DNA of 64,000 nt from Gigaspora margarita (GCA_009809945.1 WTPW01000026.1:209830-273829), one strand, 5' to 3'; positions 35,082 through 47,999 are shown, counted from the stretch's first letter. A program made the numbers and translations. The notes: generated from the letters alone by a model not told the origin.

Positions 35082-35544
35082 TATCTGCTAACACAAATAG
35101 CGCTTTACCAATACCAACTATACTTTTAAGTAGAGGCTCTTTTATAATACTAAAATCTCTTGAAAAATCTATATCTAACTATTGTTATACACAATATTAG
35201 GGGCTTTAATATTGCTTCCCAAAGTAAAATCTGACAAGATTACTGTATTAACTATAATATCTCAATTGTATAAATTACTAAAACTAAAATTTTATCAAAA
35301 ATAAAACTTTCTTTTTGTAACAATGACTTATTTACTTACTTCTAAACAAATTTTGAGAGCTTAGTAAAAAGTGCTATTATGATTTGCAATAACTTTACAC
35401 CTTATGTACATTAGTGGCAAATTTTATATATAGATATATATCAATTACTAACCAGTAAGATATATATCAATACCCAACACCCCTGCTAATTTCTATCAAT
35501 AGTGATAGTAATCAATATATATCTAATATAGATATTAATCAATA
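35082..35544. other. AT-rich DNA with gatatatatcaa repeats
   Basis: Nothing coding. Short tatatcaat words recur at 35430-35540. Confidence 0.35.
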
Positions 35545-37250
35545 TATATATGATATAATATTAATTAATAATTTATATTTACATAATCATGCTTTTTGCA
35601 AATTTTAGAATGTTTTACAGATTTTTGCAAGTTTTTGCAAGCTTTTGCAATTTAATATAAAATTTTATTTTATGTATTTATTATTATTATATATTATTTT
35701 AAATTAAATATATATTTTTAATCAAGATTTGCAAGTTTTTACAATTTAATATAAAATTATTTAGTTTATTTATTATTATTATATATTATATTATATTACA
35801 TATTTTTATTATATATTATTATAAAAAAAACCAAAAAACCAAAAAAACCGCTAAAAAAAATAACAAAAAAAAAAACAAAAACAAAAAAATAGTAATATTT
35901 TTAACTACTTTTGCACTTCGTTGCATTTACTATTATATTCACTCATATTTGCTCATATTCGCAACTTCTTGCAAAGTGCCGGCGAAGTTAGAGTTGGTGT
36001 TCTTGTAAAGTACCAGAAAAGTCAGATCGTTTTCTTGCAAAGTTCCAAAGAAAGTCAGGAATAAATAAAAAAAAAAATAAAAAAATAAGTAAAAAAAAAG
36101 AAAAACAAACAAAAAACAAAAATGTAAGCAAACTAAATAAAAAAAATGAAGCCCCAAATCTCTATTTCTCTGAAGTAAGAGTTCGTTTCTTGCAATTCAG
36201 AAATTGTCGAAGGTTTTTGCAATGTGCCGGAATAAATAAAAAAATAAATAAAAAAAAGAAAACAAACAAAAAACAAAAATATAAGCAAACTAAATAAAAA
36301 AAAACAAAGCCCCAAATCTTTATTTCTCTAAAGCAAGAGTTCATTTCTTGCAATTCAGAAATTATCAAAGGTTTTCACAATGTGTCAGAATAAATAAAAA
36401 ACATAAAAATTAAAGAAATAATTAAAAAAAACAAACAAAACAAATAAAATGTAAGCAAACTGAATAAAAAAAATAAAACTCCAAATCTCTATTTTTCTGA
36501 AGTAGAGTTCATGACAGAAATTGCCAAAATCAAGTTGTATATATTCTTGCAAAGTGCTAAAAAGTCTGGGTTTGCTTGCAAAATATTGACAAAAACTAGG
36601 TTATTTTTCTTACAAAGATCTGCTATAAAATAAATTAATGAAAAAAATAAAAAAAAAACAAAAACAAAAACAAAAAGAACAAAAAAATATCAAATGAAAA
36701 AAAAATGAAGCACCAACTAAATTTTTATTTCTCTAAAGAAGTGTTTTTTGAAATTTAGAAATTGCTTGGTAAAAATAGTTGAGTATTCTTGCCAAATGTT
36801 AGAAGGCTAAGTCAGCTTGTACAAAGTTTTAAAAAGTTGTTAAATTTCTTGTAAAGTACCAAAAGTTAGAGTCAGTGTTTTTTGTATAAAAAAAATTAAA
36901 AAATAATAAATAAAAAAAATGAAAAAAACAAAATAAAACTAAATAAAACCAAACCAAACCAAAAAAAAAACAAAATGAAATGAAAAAACAATGTAAAATT
37001 GATAGAAGATCTAAATTATAAACAAAAAACAATAAATCAAGATCTAATCTGATCTTGTATTATGACCATTGAAACATTTTGAAACCTTTTAAAAATATTA
37101 GTCAAACACACCCTTGGTATGATCCAGAGTAAAGATCTACTGATCCATTTTGATTTTCTAGTTCTAAAATATTTTGAAAGAATTCGAAATATTAAAAAAA
37201 GTGAAAAAGAAAAAAAGAGAAAGAAAGGAAAAGAGAAAAAAAGGAAGTGA
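35545..37250. repeat. Left arm of a large inverted repeat
   Basis: Read in inverse complement, this block matches 49300-52300 in the same order of landmarks. These are gcatgattatgt (outer end), the actttgcaagaa-type modules, aacccagactttttagcact, gccttctaaca, and the inner gatctactgatcc/attagtcaaacaca block. The plus strand here is A-rich, with tandem modules of about 130 bp. Minus-strand ORFs (LFFFYLF-like) are artefacts of the T-rich strand. Confidence 0.85.
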
Positions 37251-37435
37251 GAAGAAAAAAGAAAAGAGAAAAAAAGGGAAAGAGGAGTAAAAATAGTATA
37301 AACCACTTTTTTTTTGTAATGGGTCAAAACACTATGTAATTGTTAAAGATCTGTTAATTGTTATATATCATTTCAAATAATTCTGATTATAATCAATTTA
37401 TAGATATATAACAATTTAATATAGAAAATGATATA
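37251..37435. other. Spacer between the left arm and a MITE
   Basis: Begins purine-rich (gaaaagagaaaaaaaggg) and then is ordinary AT-rich DNA. Confidence 0.4.
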
Positions 37436-38003
37436 AGGTAAAAAGGGGTAATTTGGCGAACTTAATATAACAATATAAAAACTTTTTTATTTTAATATTA
37501 AAAATTTTTTTATTTTTTGTATTTAACTTTATATATGATTTAGTATTATTTTATAAAAAAATTAGTAATATAATATTTTGCTTTAAAGTGATATTAAATG
37601 TATTATACGTTGTATCAAAAAGCTTAAATTTTAGAGAGTAGGGGTAATTTGGTGAATTGATGGTATCTTATGTGATCCAGTGGTCAGAATTAAATAATTT
37701 TTATAACATTTGATTCGTCTCGATGAGATGAATCGAATTATATAAAGTTTATCCGATTCTAATCACTGGATCACAAAAAATCATCAATTATATATTGCAC
37801 CAAAATGATCCTTGAGGGGTAATTTGGCGAAGTGTAAACATAACAAAGAATTGAAAATATCTTGTGACCCAGTGATCAGAACCAGGCAAGCTTGGTACCA
37901 TTCAATTCATCTCATCGAGGCGAATCGAATGATAAAAAAAATATTCAATTCTGATCATTAGATCATTCGATACCAAAATTCGCCAAATTACCCCTTTCTA
38001 CCT
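37436..38003. mobile_element. TA-flanked MITE with internal TIR copies, 568 bp
   Basis: Ends aggtaaaaaggggtaatttg and (inverse complement) aggtagaaaggggtaatttg are flanked by TA (37434-37435, 38004-38005). ggggtaatttgg(t/c)gaa recurs inside at about 37641 and 37814. Two internal dyads sit at 37665-37790 and 37862-37975, each centred on a catctcatcgagg- or tctcgatgagatg-like word. Confidence 0.85.
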
Positions 38004-38160
38004 TATATAGATTATAGATATATATCAATTTTTATCCAATTAATCGATATATAACAATATTTTATAATTGATATAAAATGATTAAGTATTATATATCAAT
38101 CAATATCTATATAAAAATTTGTAGATAATAGTTGTTATACATATTCAGGTTGAGCTATCA

Positions 38161-38234
38161 CTTTGGATTTGTTTTTTAAAAATAATATAAAGCTTTATAT
38201 TCTATTAGTTTATTTTTTATCTACTAATTCATAC
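38161..38234. repeat. 74-bp direct repeat bordering LINE-1, left copy
   Basis: It begins ctttggatttgttttttaaa and ends actaattcatac. The partner at 48000-48072 is the same over about 66 of 74 positions. It lies just outside the poly-T (poly-A on the minus strand) at about 38246-38258 that marks the LINE-1 3' end. Confidence 0.85.
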
Positions 38235-38970
38235 TATCAGATAAGTTTTTTTTTTTTAAGGTGAGAACTTGCTTATATTTTTATTAAGTAATTTATATAA
38301 AAGGTTGTTTAATAGCAATGACTTAAATTGTACAGTAACAAATACATATAAATTACATGCAAGAATAAAAGCTCAGACTAATTTATCTGATCTAAACCTA
38401 CTAGAGTAGTCAAGACTCACCTAGTTTGGATGGTTAAAATATGATTAGTGGGAATACTGTATTTGATCCATATAGTGGACCAAATACTAATTTTGTGAAT
38501 TGCACACCTTATTGGTAAGCATGTGTTGTTGTCTAAGTGTAACTAATTAGGAAGTCCACAGAGGCAGCTATAAGTAGGTACTATGCATTGACAGAGTTTA
38601 GCACAAGAGAGGTAGTGCACTGATAGTGATTGATATAGTTGTATTTGAGTGTAATATTGTTAATCTTCTTCCATTGAGTGAATGTAGAACAGTATGGCTT
38701 CCATATTTGTTCATAAACTTTATTAGATATTTCAAAGAGGATCTTAATTACTATCTGAGAAGCTTGCTTGTATAGAATGTTAAAGGGTTGTAATGATTGG
38801 ATTAGAGGGGCTAGAATTAGTTCTCTAATAGTAGAGTATAAGAAGTAGAGATCTAGAAATATGGGAGTAGGGTTAAAGGATGGGTGTGTATGGATTGCTT
38901 ATATAAGGTCTGTTAGTTGACAAGGAGATAAGTCTGTATCTGCACTCTGTATAACTTTTGATATAGCTAA

Positions 38971-39228
38971 TAGGGTTCCGAATTCAATTTGATTCGATTT
39001 GATTTGATCAAATATTCAATCTCAAATCAAATTCATATACAGAAATTTTAAATCAAATCAAATTCAAATTGACAAAATATTCAATTCAATTTGAAAATAT
39101 TTAATAAAAATTACAAATAAATTGATTTGATTTGATTTGATCAAATCAAATTTAAATCAAGAGCTTATTCAATTCGATCAAATTCAAATATGCCTAATAT
39201 TCGATTCGATTCGACTTTGAGAAACCTA
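38971..39228. mobile_element. hAT-type MITE, 258 bp, perfect 8-bp target duplication
   Basis: Starts tagggttccg and ends gagaaaccta. The octamer atagctaa lies on both sides (38963-38970, 39229-39236). The interior is a chain of gatttgatt/aatcaaatc words, able to fold. The sister copy is 47470-47734. Confidence 0.9.
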
Positions 39229-39399
39229 ATAGCTAAGTGAATAATTTGATTAAGAAGAGAGGTATTTTGGCATGTTAGCCAGTGAGTAGGGAATGTGAGA
39301 GACTATAGTAAAAGCAGTTAAATAAGGAAAATATATTGGGAAGTATACTGCAGAAGTGTGAGTAGGTAAGCAGGTTATTGAAAAGGTTTTTGATTTTGA

Positions 39400-42300
39400 A
39401 GAATTTAAGATGATTTAGTTTGTGATTTGTGAAATTGTTAGAACTCTTTTGATTGTTATTAAAGTAGAGCCAGGTGGCATTTCAGTCTATAAAGTGTAAA
39501 AAATGTGCCCAATCTGAGGTGTGTTTCTGTGATAACCACATTGCAATAATATGTGCCTTACATATATTTTTAATGAAGCATTTAGTAGACTCTTTTCACT
39601 GAGTGCTTCTCCTATTGCAGGAAGAAGGAGGAGTTATGAATGTTGACATGGTTAAAAAGTAGTTTGTGCACACTAGAATGGTTTCTGGCTAGGAGGTCTG
39701 CTTGGTTGTTGAAGCTGTTATCTGCATGTGCTTTGACCTTATGCAAATTTAGCTTAATATTGAATGCATGAGTAGCATCCAAAAGTGTATACCAAATGGG
39801 CCAGAAGTTGAACTTGTAGTATTTGGAGAATTGTCTAGAAATTGTTCTAAGCTTGTTATATTTGGAAATGACAGACTGGGAGTCTGTGAAGATATCTATA
39901 GTAGAGTTACATGGTACTGTTGAATAGCTAAAAGAATAGCAAGGAGTTCTGCTTTGTATAAGGATGGCCAGTTTTGCAGTTGGGTTGTGAACTTGTGAAT
40001 GATCAGATCATTATGGATTTGTATCTAGCCAATGCCCATAGAGCATTGGTTAGTTCCAATATCTATGACTGAACCATTTATATCCTTTAATTTGTTATAC
40101 AGGCATATTTGCCTACATAAATTTTAAAATTTTAAATTTTTTAAATAAAACTTTAAATATTAATTTTAGCTATATACTTTTTAAGTAAAAAATATAATAT
40201 TAGTTCTGCTTTATTATAAAAATATTTTAAAATTATTAAAAACTTTGGTGTAATAAAAGTTTAAAGTTTTTGTTTTGAAACTTTTACTATAAAATTTTTT
40301 CTTTAGGTTTTCTTAAATTTTATATATCTCAGTCTATAAAAAAATTTTTACTTCTAATATAAGTCTTAATTTTTACAAGTAAATCACTTAAAGTACAATA
40401 ATAAAAGTTGTAATTCTTTATATAAACTACAATATTGTATTAGGAACTATATTTTTAAAACCAATATTTAAAGAATTTGCCAAGATATTGTAAATTATTT
40501 TTTTGGTTAAAAAATTTCTATAAAATTCAATATTTTTAGCTTATATGCAATATAAACTTTTTGTCTTATAATATAAAATTAAATAATTCAAAAATATAAT
40601 CCTTGTTTTTAAAAATTATCATGCCAAATTTTATTTAAATATTTTAAATGATTAAAAAAGTAGATCAGAGATATATTTATAGTAATTATGCAAGCAAATT
40701 TACCTGCAAGCCTTTACAAACTAAGGGATAGAATATGAAATCTTGTTGATTAGCATTAGTATGTACAATTTGAAGAAGGTCTTGCGAGGCAGGGTTGTTC
40801 TGGAAAAGAACAGAAGTAAGAGAGTCTGTAATGTATATTGTAGAAGGAGGTGGAATAGTTATTGGCTACATAATTGCAGAGGAGTATATGAGGTCAATAT
40901 AGTTTGTATTGAACTTGAGCTGTTTGTTGATTGATCTTTTCCTATGAATTGGGTAGAAAGGGCTGCTAATACCTCTAGGATACAACAGTTAAAAGTCTGA
41001 TTAGAGTTGAGATAGTAGCCTGGGCAGTGGGAGCATTGTGTTAGTAGTAGAGGATACTGGTTGGCTTGGGATAGGTCTATGTTGTGTTGCCAATATGTAA
41101 TAGAGATTGTATTAGTTTTGCGGAATGTCTTCTGAACCTGTTTGATAATAATTTCATTATTCTAAAGTGTAAGCGTCCAAGATTAAGGGATTTTGGTATA
41201 TGGTTTGTCTAGTAGACAAATGGGTTAAAGCCTTGGGGTAATATGGTTGATATAATAGTTCACTGTTCATTGTGGAATAGGATTGTATCTTTGAGGTATA
41301 AGAACCAGAGTGGTTTTTACCAGTAGGGAGATATAGAAGTTTGAAAGAAATGTGTTGCCATGTGAGTAAGGTTTTTGTTGTCTGCGGAGCAGAGCTGCTT
41401 TAAATATAAAATTTGGTTGTGTCTAAGTTGCTGCTTGAAGGTACTGTATTTGGGATATTTGCTAAGAAAACTTTTGAGAGGGTGCAGCTGTTTTTAATTG
41501 TTTGTGGCCATAGGATATTGGAGTTGGCCTGCACTATAATTTCCATATGATTGAGAAGTTGAATGATCTTGAAGTTGGTTGTGTGTCTATTGGGTCCATC
41601 AATTATTGGCTGTGTGTGTTATAGAATATTGGTCACCAACCATAAGTTGTTTTGTAGTTGCTAGAGTCTAATACAAGTAGTTATACCTAATGTAGAGGTA
41701 TTGTTGAGTCTAAGCAAGAGATTGTTAATATGGTGTTGCAATTGTATATCCCATATAGTATGAATATTATATAAGTTGTGGGTTAACATTGTGCTATTGG
41801 GGGTGGATTGGCATAAGTAGGACTTGTGCTTTGCAATAGTTAGATAATTGTTCAAGATTTTATTGCATGTTGATTAGGAAAGTATAATGTTATATAGGTG
41901 GTATTCTATAGTTGGAATAATGATCATGTTAATGGTATATGCTATTTGTTGTCAGTTATGTTTTTGGTACTAGCAATGTTAGCCAGATTCAGGGCTTTCT
42001 CCTGTATTAGTTTGGTTTAGGCATTTTGTTTATTGTTGAGTGTGAACCAATAGCCTAGGAATTTAAAGGGCTGGTTCTTTGTATTTGAATTAAAGAGCAT
42101 AGTTGTGAAATTGTATGGTGCATCGCAGTATGTTTTATAATTGACTTGTATATCTGCCATCTGGTAGAAGAAAGTTGCAGTTTCAATGATTTTCTCTAGT
42201 CTTCTCTGGATTGGGTAATCCATAAAGTGTCATCCATATAGGCTAATACTGATATGGATATGTGGAAGTGATTTCTGTATGGATATGTGAGGCTGGTTTG

Positions 42301-44667
42301 CCACGATGTGACCAGATTGTATTCTGAGTAGTGTGATAAAATATGGGTGATTAGGGGGTCATAATATATTCTCCAGAAAAGTAGAGTAATTGTTTCCTTT
42401 GGTCAATACCATTCTTGACAGAGTAGTAGTTGGTGAGACCAAAATTAGTAATAATCTAATTTGTTTGGTCAGAGAGAAGATTCAATAATAGTAATTAGTT
42501 GTTGAGGCATTCTGATTCTGTGTAGGGATTTTTGTAAGAGTTTGAGGTTGACAGAATCATATGCCTTGCTCATATCTTGGGATAGAAGCCAGAGTTAATT
42601 AGAGTTACAGGAGGTATCTTCAATAATATTATTAAGAATATGAATGGGTATAGAAGTAGAGTTTTCTGGCAGACAACATAGTTGAACAGTAACAGAATGC
42701 TGTGTGTAGAAATGATATTGCTAAAGTGATTATTTAAGAGCTTTGTATAAAGCTTTTTGATGTGTTCTACTAGGCTTATAGGTCTTGTGTTGGATAGATT
42801 GCCATCAAATATAGGATCTTTGAATATTGGAAAGATGTATTCCTCTTTTCATTGCTTGAGTATAGATTGGAATAAGAGACATCTATTAAGGAGTGATGTA
42901 ATGGCTTGTATACAGTTTGAACCTGTTTGTTTTAGCATTTCAAAACTAATTCCTAATGGTCTACATGCTTTGTTGTTGGGCAACTGGCTGAGTGTAGAGA
43001 GTATTTCTTTTTGACTAAAGTCTTGTAGAACTGTGGTATACCAATTGGGATCAATGGAATATTTAGAGCTATACTTGTGTTGCCAGTTGGAGTCAAATAG
43101 ACTTTGGTTGATCTCTTGGGTTGCAGTCCGGTTGTTAAAGTGTTGTTGTATATGTGCTTTAATAAGGGGTGGGTCTGTGATTACATCTCATTCTGTTTTG
43201 ATATTGTCAAATCTAACTGGGTCCTTGTGCCAGTCAAGGATGCTATTAAGCATTGAGATAGGTTTGGTAATGAGCTTAGAGCATCTCTTTTGAATTGAGT
43301 CTGTGCTTTATTGTCCAATTTGTTTGATGTTTTCAATATTACAGGCATAATATAGAGTTTTCTATTCATTATTGGATTTGTTAATCCAATTAGGTAACTG
43401 TTGATGAGTGCATGATAATGGAGGTATCTGGAGCTGACATACTTGGTTCAGTTGACTAATACCAGGTTAAAGTGATCTGGAATAGGCAGGTTCTGGTTTA
43501 GTGAGTCGTAGTCTTTTTAATAATTTTATCTAGTTTCTTGAAGCTCAAGTGCAGATATGTAGCTGTGGAGGAAAAGGTGTGTTAGAAGTTATGCACTATA
43601 TACTTTTTGTTAGGAATATGCTACAGAGCAGCATAGTTGATACTGATTTGGATTTTGTACTATGTGGTCTCAAGTAATTCAGAAGTATTAATATTTAGAG
43701 GTGTGTTGTGAAAACTAAGGTTTGAGCTAACTTGGTTTGTAAAATTTTCCCATCGGCTGTTGTCCATAGCCTTGTAATCAAAGACCCTTCTGTAAGTTCA
43801 TGTTTTGTGTCTGGTTTTGCCTTGGTAGGCATATGGAAAGGACCACCTAGATATTAGGATCTTGTGATCACTTTGAGTACATGTGTGAGGGTCATTAGTC
43901 TCATAGAAAGTGAGATATATTAATATGGGGTGATACGCCCATATGTAATCAATTTGGCTACTATATCTTGAACTTTGCCATGTGTTATCCTGCTTCTGGG
44001 TGTGAGTAGCTAGATTGTACATGTTGTTGTAGGCTAAAAATTGTAGGAGTTTGTATTTAATGGCACCTGAGTGGATATTGTCTATGGAAGCATTGAAGTT
44101 TTTCATAACTATAGGAAGGAGATTAAGCAATATGGCCTATTATTTCTATTTGATAATTTCATTTTGGGTTTCAAGTCATACAGAGGGGTTGTTACTTGGA
44201 AGGTGTGTAGAGATGATGCAAAATTTGAAGTCATGCCTGAAAAATATATCAATGCCAATAGTATAACCTGGATATATGATAACTTTATGTATGTGAGGAT
44301 AAAGTGATTACTAATCATAATTGTGGTTTTGGCTTTGGGGTTTTCTAGACAGGACCAGAAGTACATATAGTGAGCAGTCTTAAATGGTTTGGATATCAGA
44401 TATTTATTGAATAGAGATAATCTAGTTTCGGTTAGGCCAAGTAATATGAATTTGGTGCTCAAGGCAGTATTGTTTTCTGACTTGTTTTTTGAGATCTTGG
44501 TTGAAGCCCTGAACATTGTGAGTGCATATAGACAGGGCCAGAGGAGTAAGTTGGTTGTGAGTATCAAATTCTGCATTTGTTGATGTAGTGGATAGAGTTG
44601 TTGGTTGGGGCTAAGGCTAAAGAGGCTGGTGTTCTGTTTCTTGAAAAGTATTAGTTGTAGTGTTCAT
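39400..44667 (-). pseudogene. LINE-1 ORF2: endonuclease, reverse transcriptase, RNase H
   Basis: The ATG at 44667 lies 7 bases after the ORF1 TAA (44675-44677). The apurinic-endonuclease-like part has CTHNVQGFN, LTETRLS and a later SSRYSSQIDYIW…SDHKIL (about 44.5-43.8 kb). The RT part has an NSTSIPIHI box, LLSQDMSKAYDSV (42551-42580) and the catalytic AYMDDTLW (about 42229-42246). PFKFLGYWFTLN follows. The RNase H part has LYKAELLAIL, FTDSQSVISKY (about 39860-39894) and HKVKAHADNSFNNQAD (about 39690-39745). It would nick DNA, copy the LINE RNA and remove RNA. Numerous frameshifts and stops and a 646-bp MITE at 40083 make it non-functional. Confidence 0.9.
40083..40728. mobile_element. TA-flanked MITE, TCCCTTAA family, copy 3 (646 bp)
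   Basis: Ends tcctttaatttgttatacag and caaactaaggga are flanked by TA. Very close to copy 1 over the whole length (the same aagtttaaagttttt and gtaaatcacttaaagt stretches). Inserted in LINE-1 upstream of the RNase H blocks. Confidence 0.9.
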
Positions 44668-44674
44668 TATCTTA

Positions 44675-47062
44675 TTACCTTGTGTCCATTAGTGATGTAT
44701 CAGCCAATAGGGGGTTAGAGTTGGTGTTGTTGAGTTTCTCAGCTGTTGGTAAGCTAGTAGATTCCTTATTCGTTAATGTGTTAAAGTTGGTATTGTTGGT
44801 TTTCTCTTTCATTGGAGAGGCAGAGTTTGTATTATTGGGTTCTTCAGGAGTTTGTGAAATACTTGAGAATGTTTGTATTGAGCTTGATAAAGGGGCGTGA
44901 TGGTCTATTTGTACTGAATATGCTCCATGTTGGGGCAGATAGGGGAGTAATTTCAGTATAAAGTCTGGGATACTGCCTATCTTAAAGTGCTACTAGAGGG
45001 TTTTCATAGTTGATATTATGTCCTATTGCATAGTAGTTGCAAGTTTTAGTTCTATATCATGATCATCAAGTTAGGTATTTAGGTCTAATAGGTTATCTGG
45101 TAATGGGAGCATTTGAGTCACTATCTGGAGTGAATCAGCTATCGTTTCTTCTGAAAAGTTTGTTGTGATTTGAATCCACTCATCAGGAAGCCATGTAAAG
45201 TAGTAATGTTTGCGTAGTTCATTGACTGTCTCTACTAGTTGTTTGAATGTTAGAACTGGGAAGGGAATTGTGATCTTTTCCATTACTTGGTTGAATGGTG
45301 GGAGAGCAGACTTGTCAGTAGGATTGGCCTGCATAATATGTTGGGGTAAAGAAGCTTAATCTTGTAATATAGTGCTATTTGTTTAATGAATTCTTTAGTC
45401 TCTTGATATCCTTAATTGGGAATATGAATTTGGTTTTGGTTCTGATTTTGCTGGTATCTGATAGGAAGGCAGTTTGATGCTAAAGTAATTATTTGGTAAT
45501 AGTTTAAATTTGTAAAATTCTTTCATTTTTGCAACTATATCAGCTAGGGGGTTATTGTCATTGCTAGGTTATATGGGAAGAAGCTTTTTACTCTATAATT
45601 AAGCTCTTGGTAGATTGTAGGAAGGGGCTATTTTTCAGGGGGCAGGTCAAAGTATAGGAATCTGTCCTCAATTTCATAGTAGTCTGCTAACATCTTCTTG
45701 TAGGAGCTTATATGAGGTAGAGCAAATCTGTGTCTAATCAAAAAATATTTTAGTAAATCTGCTCTAAGGTCTTTGTAGTGATCCAGAAGCAGAAGAAGTT
45801 TCATAAAGTATGTGCCTAGAAGTTCTTTGATCTTGTAGATCTTTCTTAAGGCATTAACTACTCCTCGAGTGTGTGATTGTTGTTTAATATTAAGTGAGAA
45901 AAGAAGAATGTCTAGCATCTCTTTAGAAATATCTGCAGGGTGTGATAGAAGTAGCAGTAGTCTTTCTTCTATAGCTTTTGTGATCTTTATTTTTATTTAT
46001 TTGTCAGTCTCATTTTTAATTTGCAAGAAGCCTCTTGCATATCAGATCAGCTCATAGATTGCCTTGGGTGAGAGTTTAGAGAAATATTATTTGTAAGAAA
46101 ATGGCTTATAAGCATCTTTTTGAGCATCAGTATATTGTATTACATGTTTGTTAGTTGGTTAGTGTGAGATTATTTCTGTTTTGTAGACTTTAAATGCATT
46201 TTCAAATAAGTTCATGTATTCCAACTGATGTACTAGTTTAGTTCTTGGGTTTTGAGTGAAGGTTATAAAGAATCTAGTATTATAGTGAACAAACTTGAGC
46301 CAAATAGCCTCAGGTATGGGGAGGAGAGTTGGTATGGCTAAAAGCATATGGCTAGTAAATTTGTAAATCTCTTCCATGTTTGAGAGTGCCTTAGCAATTA
46401 AGTCATATGACTAGATTTTGAGGTTCACAGGCATATCTGGCCCTTTTCTTTTTTCTAGTACTGTAATGGCCCATTTTATGTGCTCTGTAGGAGAAGCTGT
46501 ATTAGGTATCAACAAGTTCTCTTTTGCAACTTGGCTACATATTCTTTTGCTATTTTGTGGGATACTGTTTGATGCTGTTTTGAATGCCTTATTTGGAAGT
46601 GCAGCTTGGGGCAAGATGATTCTAGATCATTTTCTGCTCATCTTGGTGGCTTGTAGTGCAGGTATTTAGATGGGAGTATGAGTAAAGCTAGAGATAAAAG
46701 TTAGATAATTTGTTTGGTAGGTGTAAATAGGCATGCAGAAGTACCTGCAGGTGGAGCTGCTTGTAGATTTGTGTCCACTGTCATATTTTGTATAGCAGGC
46801 TGCTGCATAATTTCCTTAATACTACCAGTAGATTCATTGTCAGTTTCTATAACTGTAAAGGAGCTATATGGATAAGAGAGGAGGTGTTTGGGCTTTTGCG
46901 CTTTGTGTATAGTTTCATTGCCTGCTCATAGGGCTGTATTTGTATTACAATATCACAACTTTGGGTTGTTCTAGGTTGCTTTGCATTAATGTTAACAGTA
47001 TCGTCTTCTTGTGCTATAAGATCGAACAGAATTAACTGGTCAGATTCATCATATTTGTACAA
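44675..47062 (-). pseudogene. LINE-1 ORF1
   Basis: One frame is followed from about 47062 through stop-interrupted blocks: QLILFDLIAQEDD, SQVAKENLLIPN, then a TAG at 46411-46413, then SYDLIAKALSNMEEIYKF. Next come a run of TAA/TGA stops to 45918, LLLLLDHYKDLRADLLKYF, and LTFKQLVETVNELRKHYYFTWL. The tail is Asn/Thr-rich (EKTNNTNFNTLTNKES) and ends in MDTR before TAA at 44675. ORF1 proteins of such LINEs bind the element RNA. No zinc knuckle survives clearly in this copy. At least five in-frame stops were counted. True start uncertain. Confidence 0.75.
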
Positions 47063-47469
47063 CTATCAGGATGGAAAATTGACTAATTTGGCAACTTTTT
47101 CCAATTTGGTAATATTGATATAGAACAGATATTTGCTGCATATTTGGGCAGAGTGAGAACAGAGATGAAAACATTGAAAGTGAGTTATGACTAGTTATTT
47201 ATAATGATGTTGACAAATTCTTTAGTGTGTTCTGCTTCTGTGCTAATAGGCCTTTCACTAAGCAGAGTTTTCTTAGGCTGGGTTCATTTATGGGATTGGA
47301 ATAGGGAGTCAAGAGAAAAAGAAGAGCTGCTTGCTGCTATGTTTGTTGGTAGTTGGGTTGCTTCTAGAAGGGGTTTTATTAGAACTTAGAGTAGCTTTAG
47401 GTAAAGCAAGGGTAGGCTTTGCTTTTATGCTATTTTTTACTTATTGGTCCTTAAAACCATTGTTGCCAT
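47063..47469 (-). other. LINE-1 5' region
   Basis: Weakly coding on the minus strand (SFSLDSLFQSHK, CFHLCSHSAQICSKY with Cys/His), which may be the decayed ORF1 N-terminus. Not resolvable further. Confidence 0.4.
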
Positions 47470-47734
47470 TAGGGTTCCTCAAAGTCGAGCGAATCGAATA
47501 TTAGGCATATTTGAATTTGATCAAATCGAATAAGCTCTTGATTTGTATTTGATTTGATCAAATCAAATCAAATCAAATCAAATATATTTGTAATTTTTAT
47601 TAAATATTTTCGAATCAAATTGAATATTTTGTCAATTTGAATTTGATTTGATTTGAAATTTCTGTATTTGAATTTGATTTGAAATCAAATATTTGATCGA
47701 ATCAAATCGAATCGAATCGAATTGCGGAACCCTA
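47470..47734. mobile_element. hAT-type MITE, 265 bp, 8-bp target duplication with one mismatch
   Basis: Starts tagggttcctc and ends gcggaaccct a, flanked by gttgccat (47462-47469) and gttgccgt (47735-47742). It is the inverse-oriented sister of 38971-39228 and shares the same gatttgatt interior. Confidence 0.85.
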
Positions 47735-47999
47735 GTTGCCGTATAGTGAAAAAACTGTATTTTTGTTAATTTCTTAATTTTTCACTTCTGGACAGTTTTG
47801 TTGACTAGTTATCCCAAATATTGCACCTCTTTTAGGTCAATATATGGGTGCTTGACAAGTTTGCTTAAGGACTAAATATCACTTTACTTAATAAAATTTG
47901 AAAATATTATCGCAGGAAAGTTTTTTCTTTTTTCTGTTTTTGGTAATAGGGATCTATTGGAAGAGTTTGTGAATATTCTAATTCCAGATAAGTTTATTA

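Larger units (their letters stand above)
38235..47999 (-). mobile_element. LINE-1: two-ORF non-LTR retrotransposon (EN-RT-RNaseH), decayed
   Basis: The element reads right to left: 5' region near 47.9 kb, ORF1 (about 47.06-44.68 kb), ORF2 (from 44667) and a 3' end with an A run near 38.25 kb. Domain order (endonuclease, RT with YMDD, RNase H) fits the I/Tad1-like clades. It carries three later insertions (38971-39228, 40083-40728, 47470-47734), so the LINE itself is about 8.6 kb. Flanking 74-bp direct repeats mark its borders. Many in-frame stops show it is inactive. The region 38260-38960 is its non-coding or unrecognised 3' part. Confidence 0.85.

Noticed and set aside
35939..37327. Several minus-strand ORFs with hydrophobic LFFFYLFF-type products, like small membrane proteins
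   Set aside because: They lie in A-rich repeat modules, repeat with the module period and have mirrored counterparts in the right arm (51305-51875). They are compositional.
42757..43293. Plus-strand ORFs of 85-86 residues in LINE-1
   Set aside because: They are antisense shadows of the reverse transcriptase, which is clearly on the minus strand (QDMSKAYDSV, YMDD).
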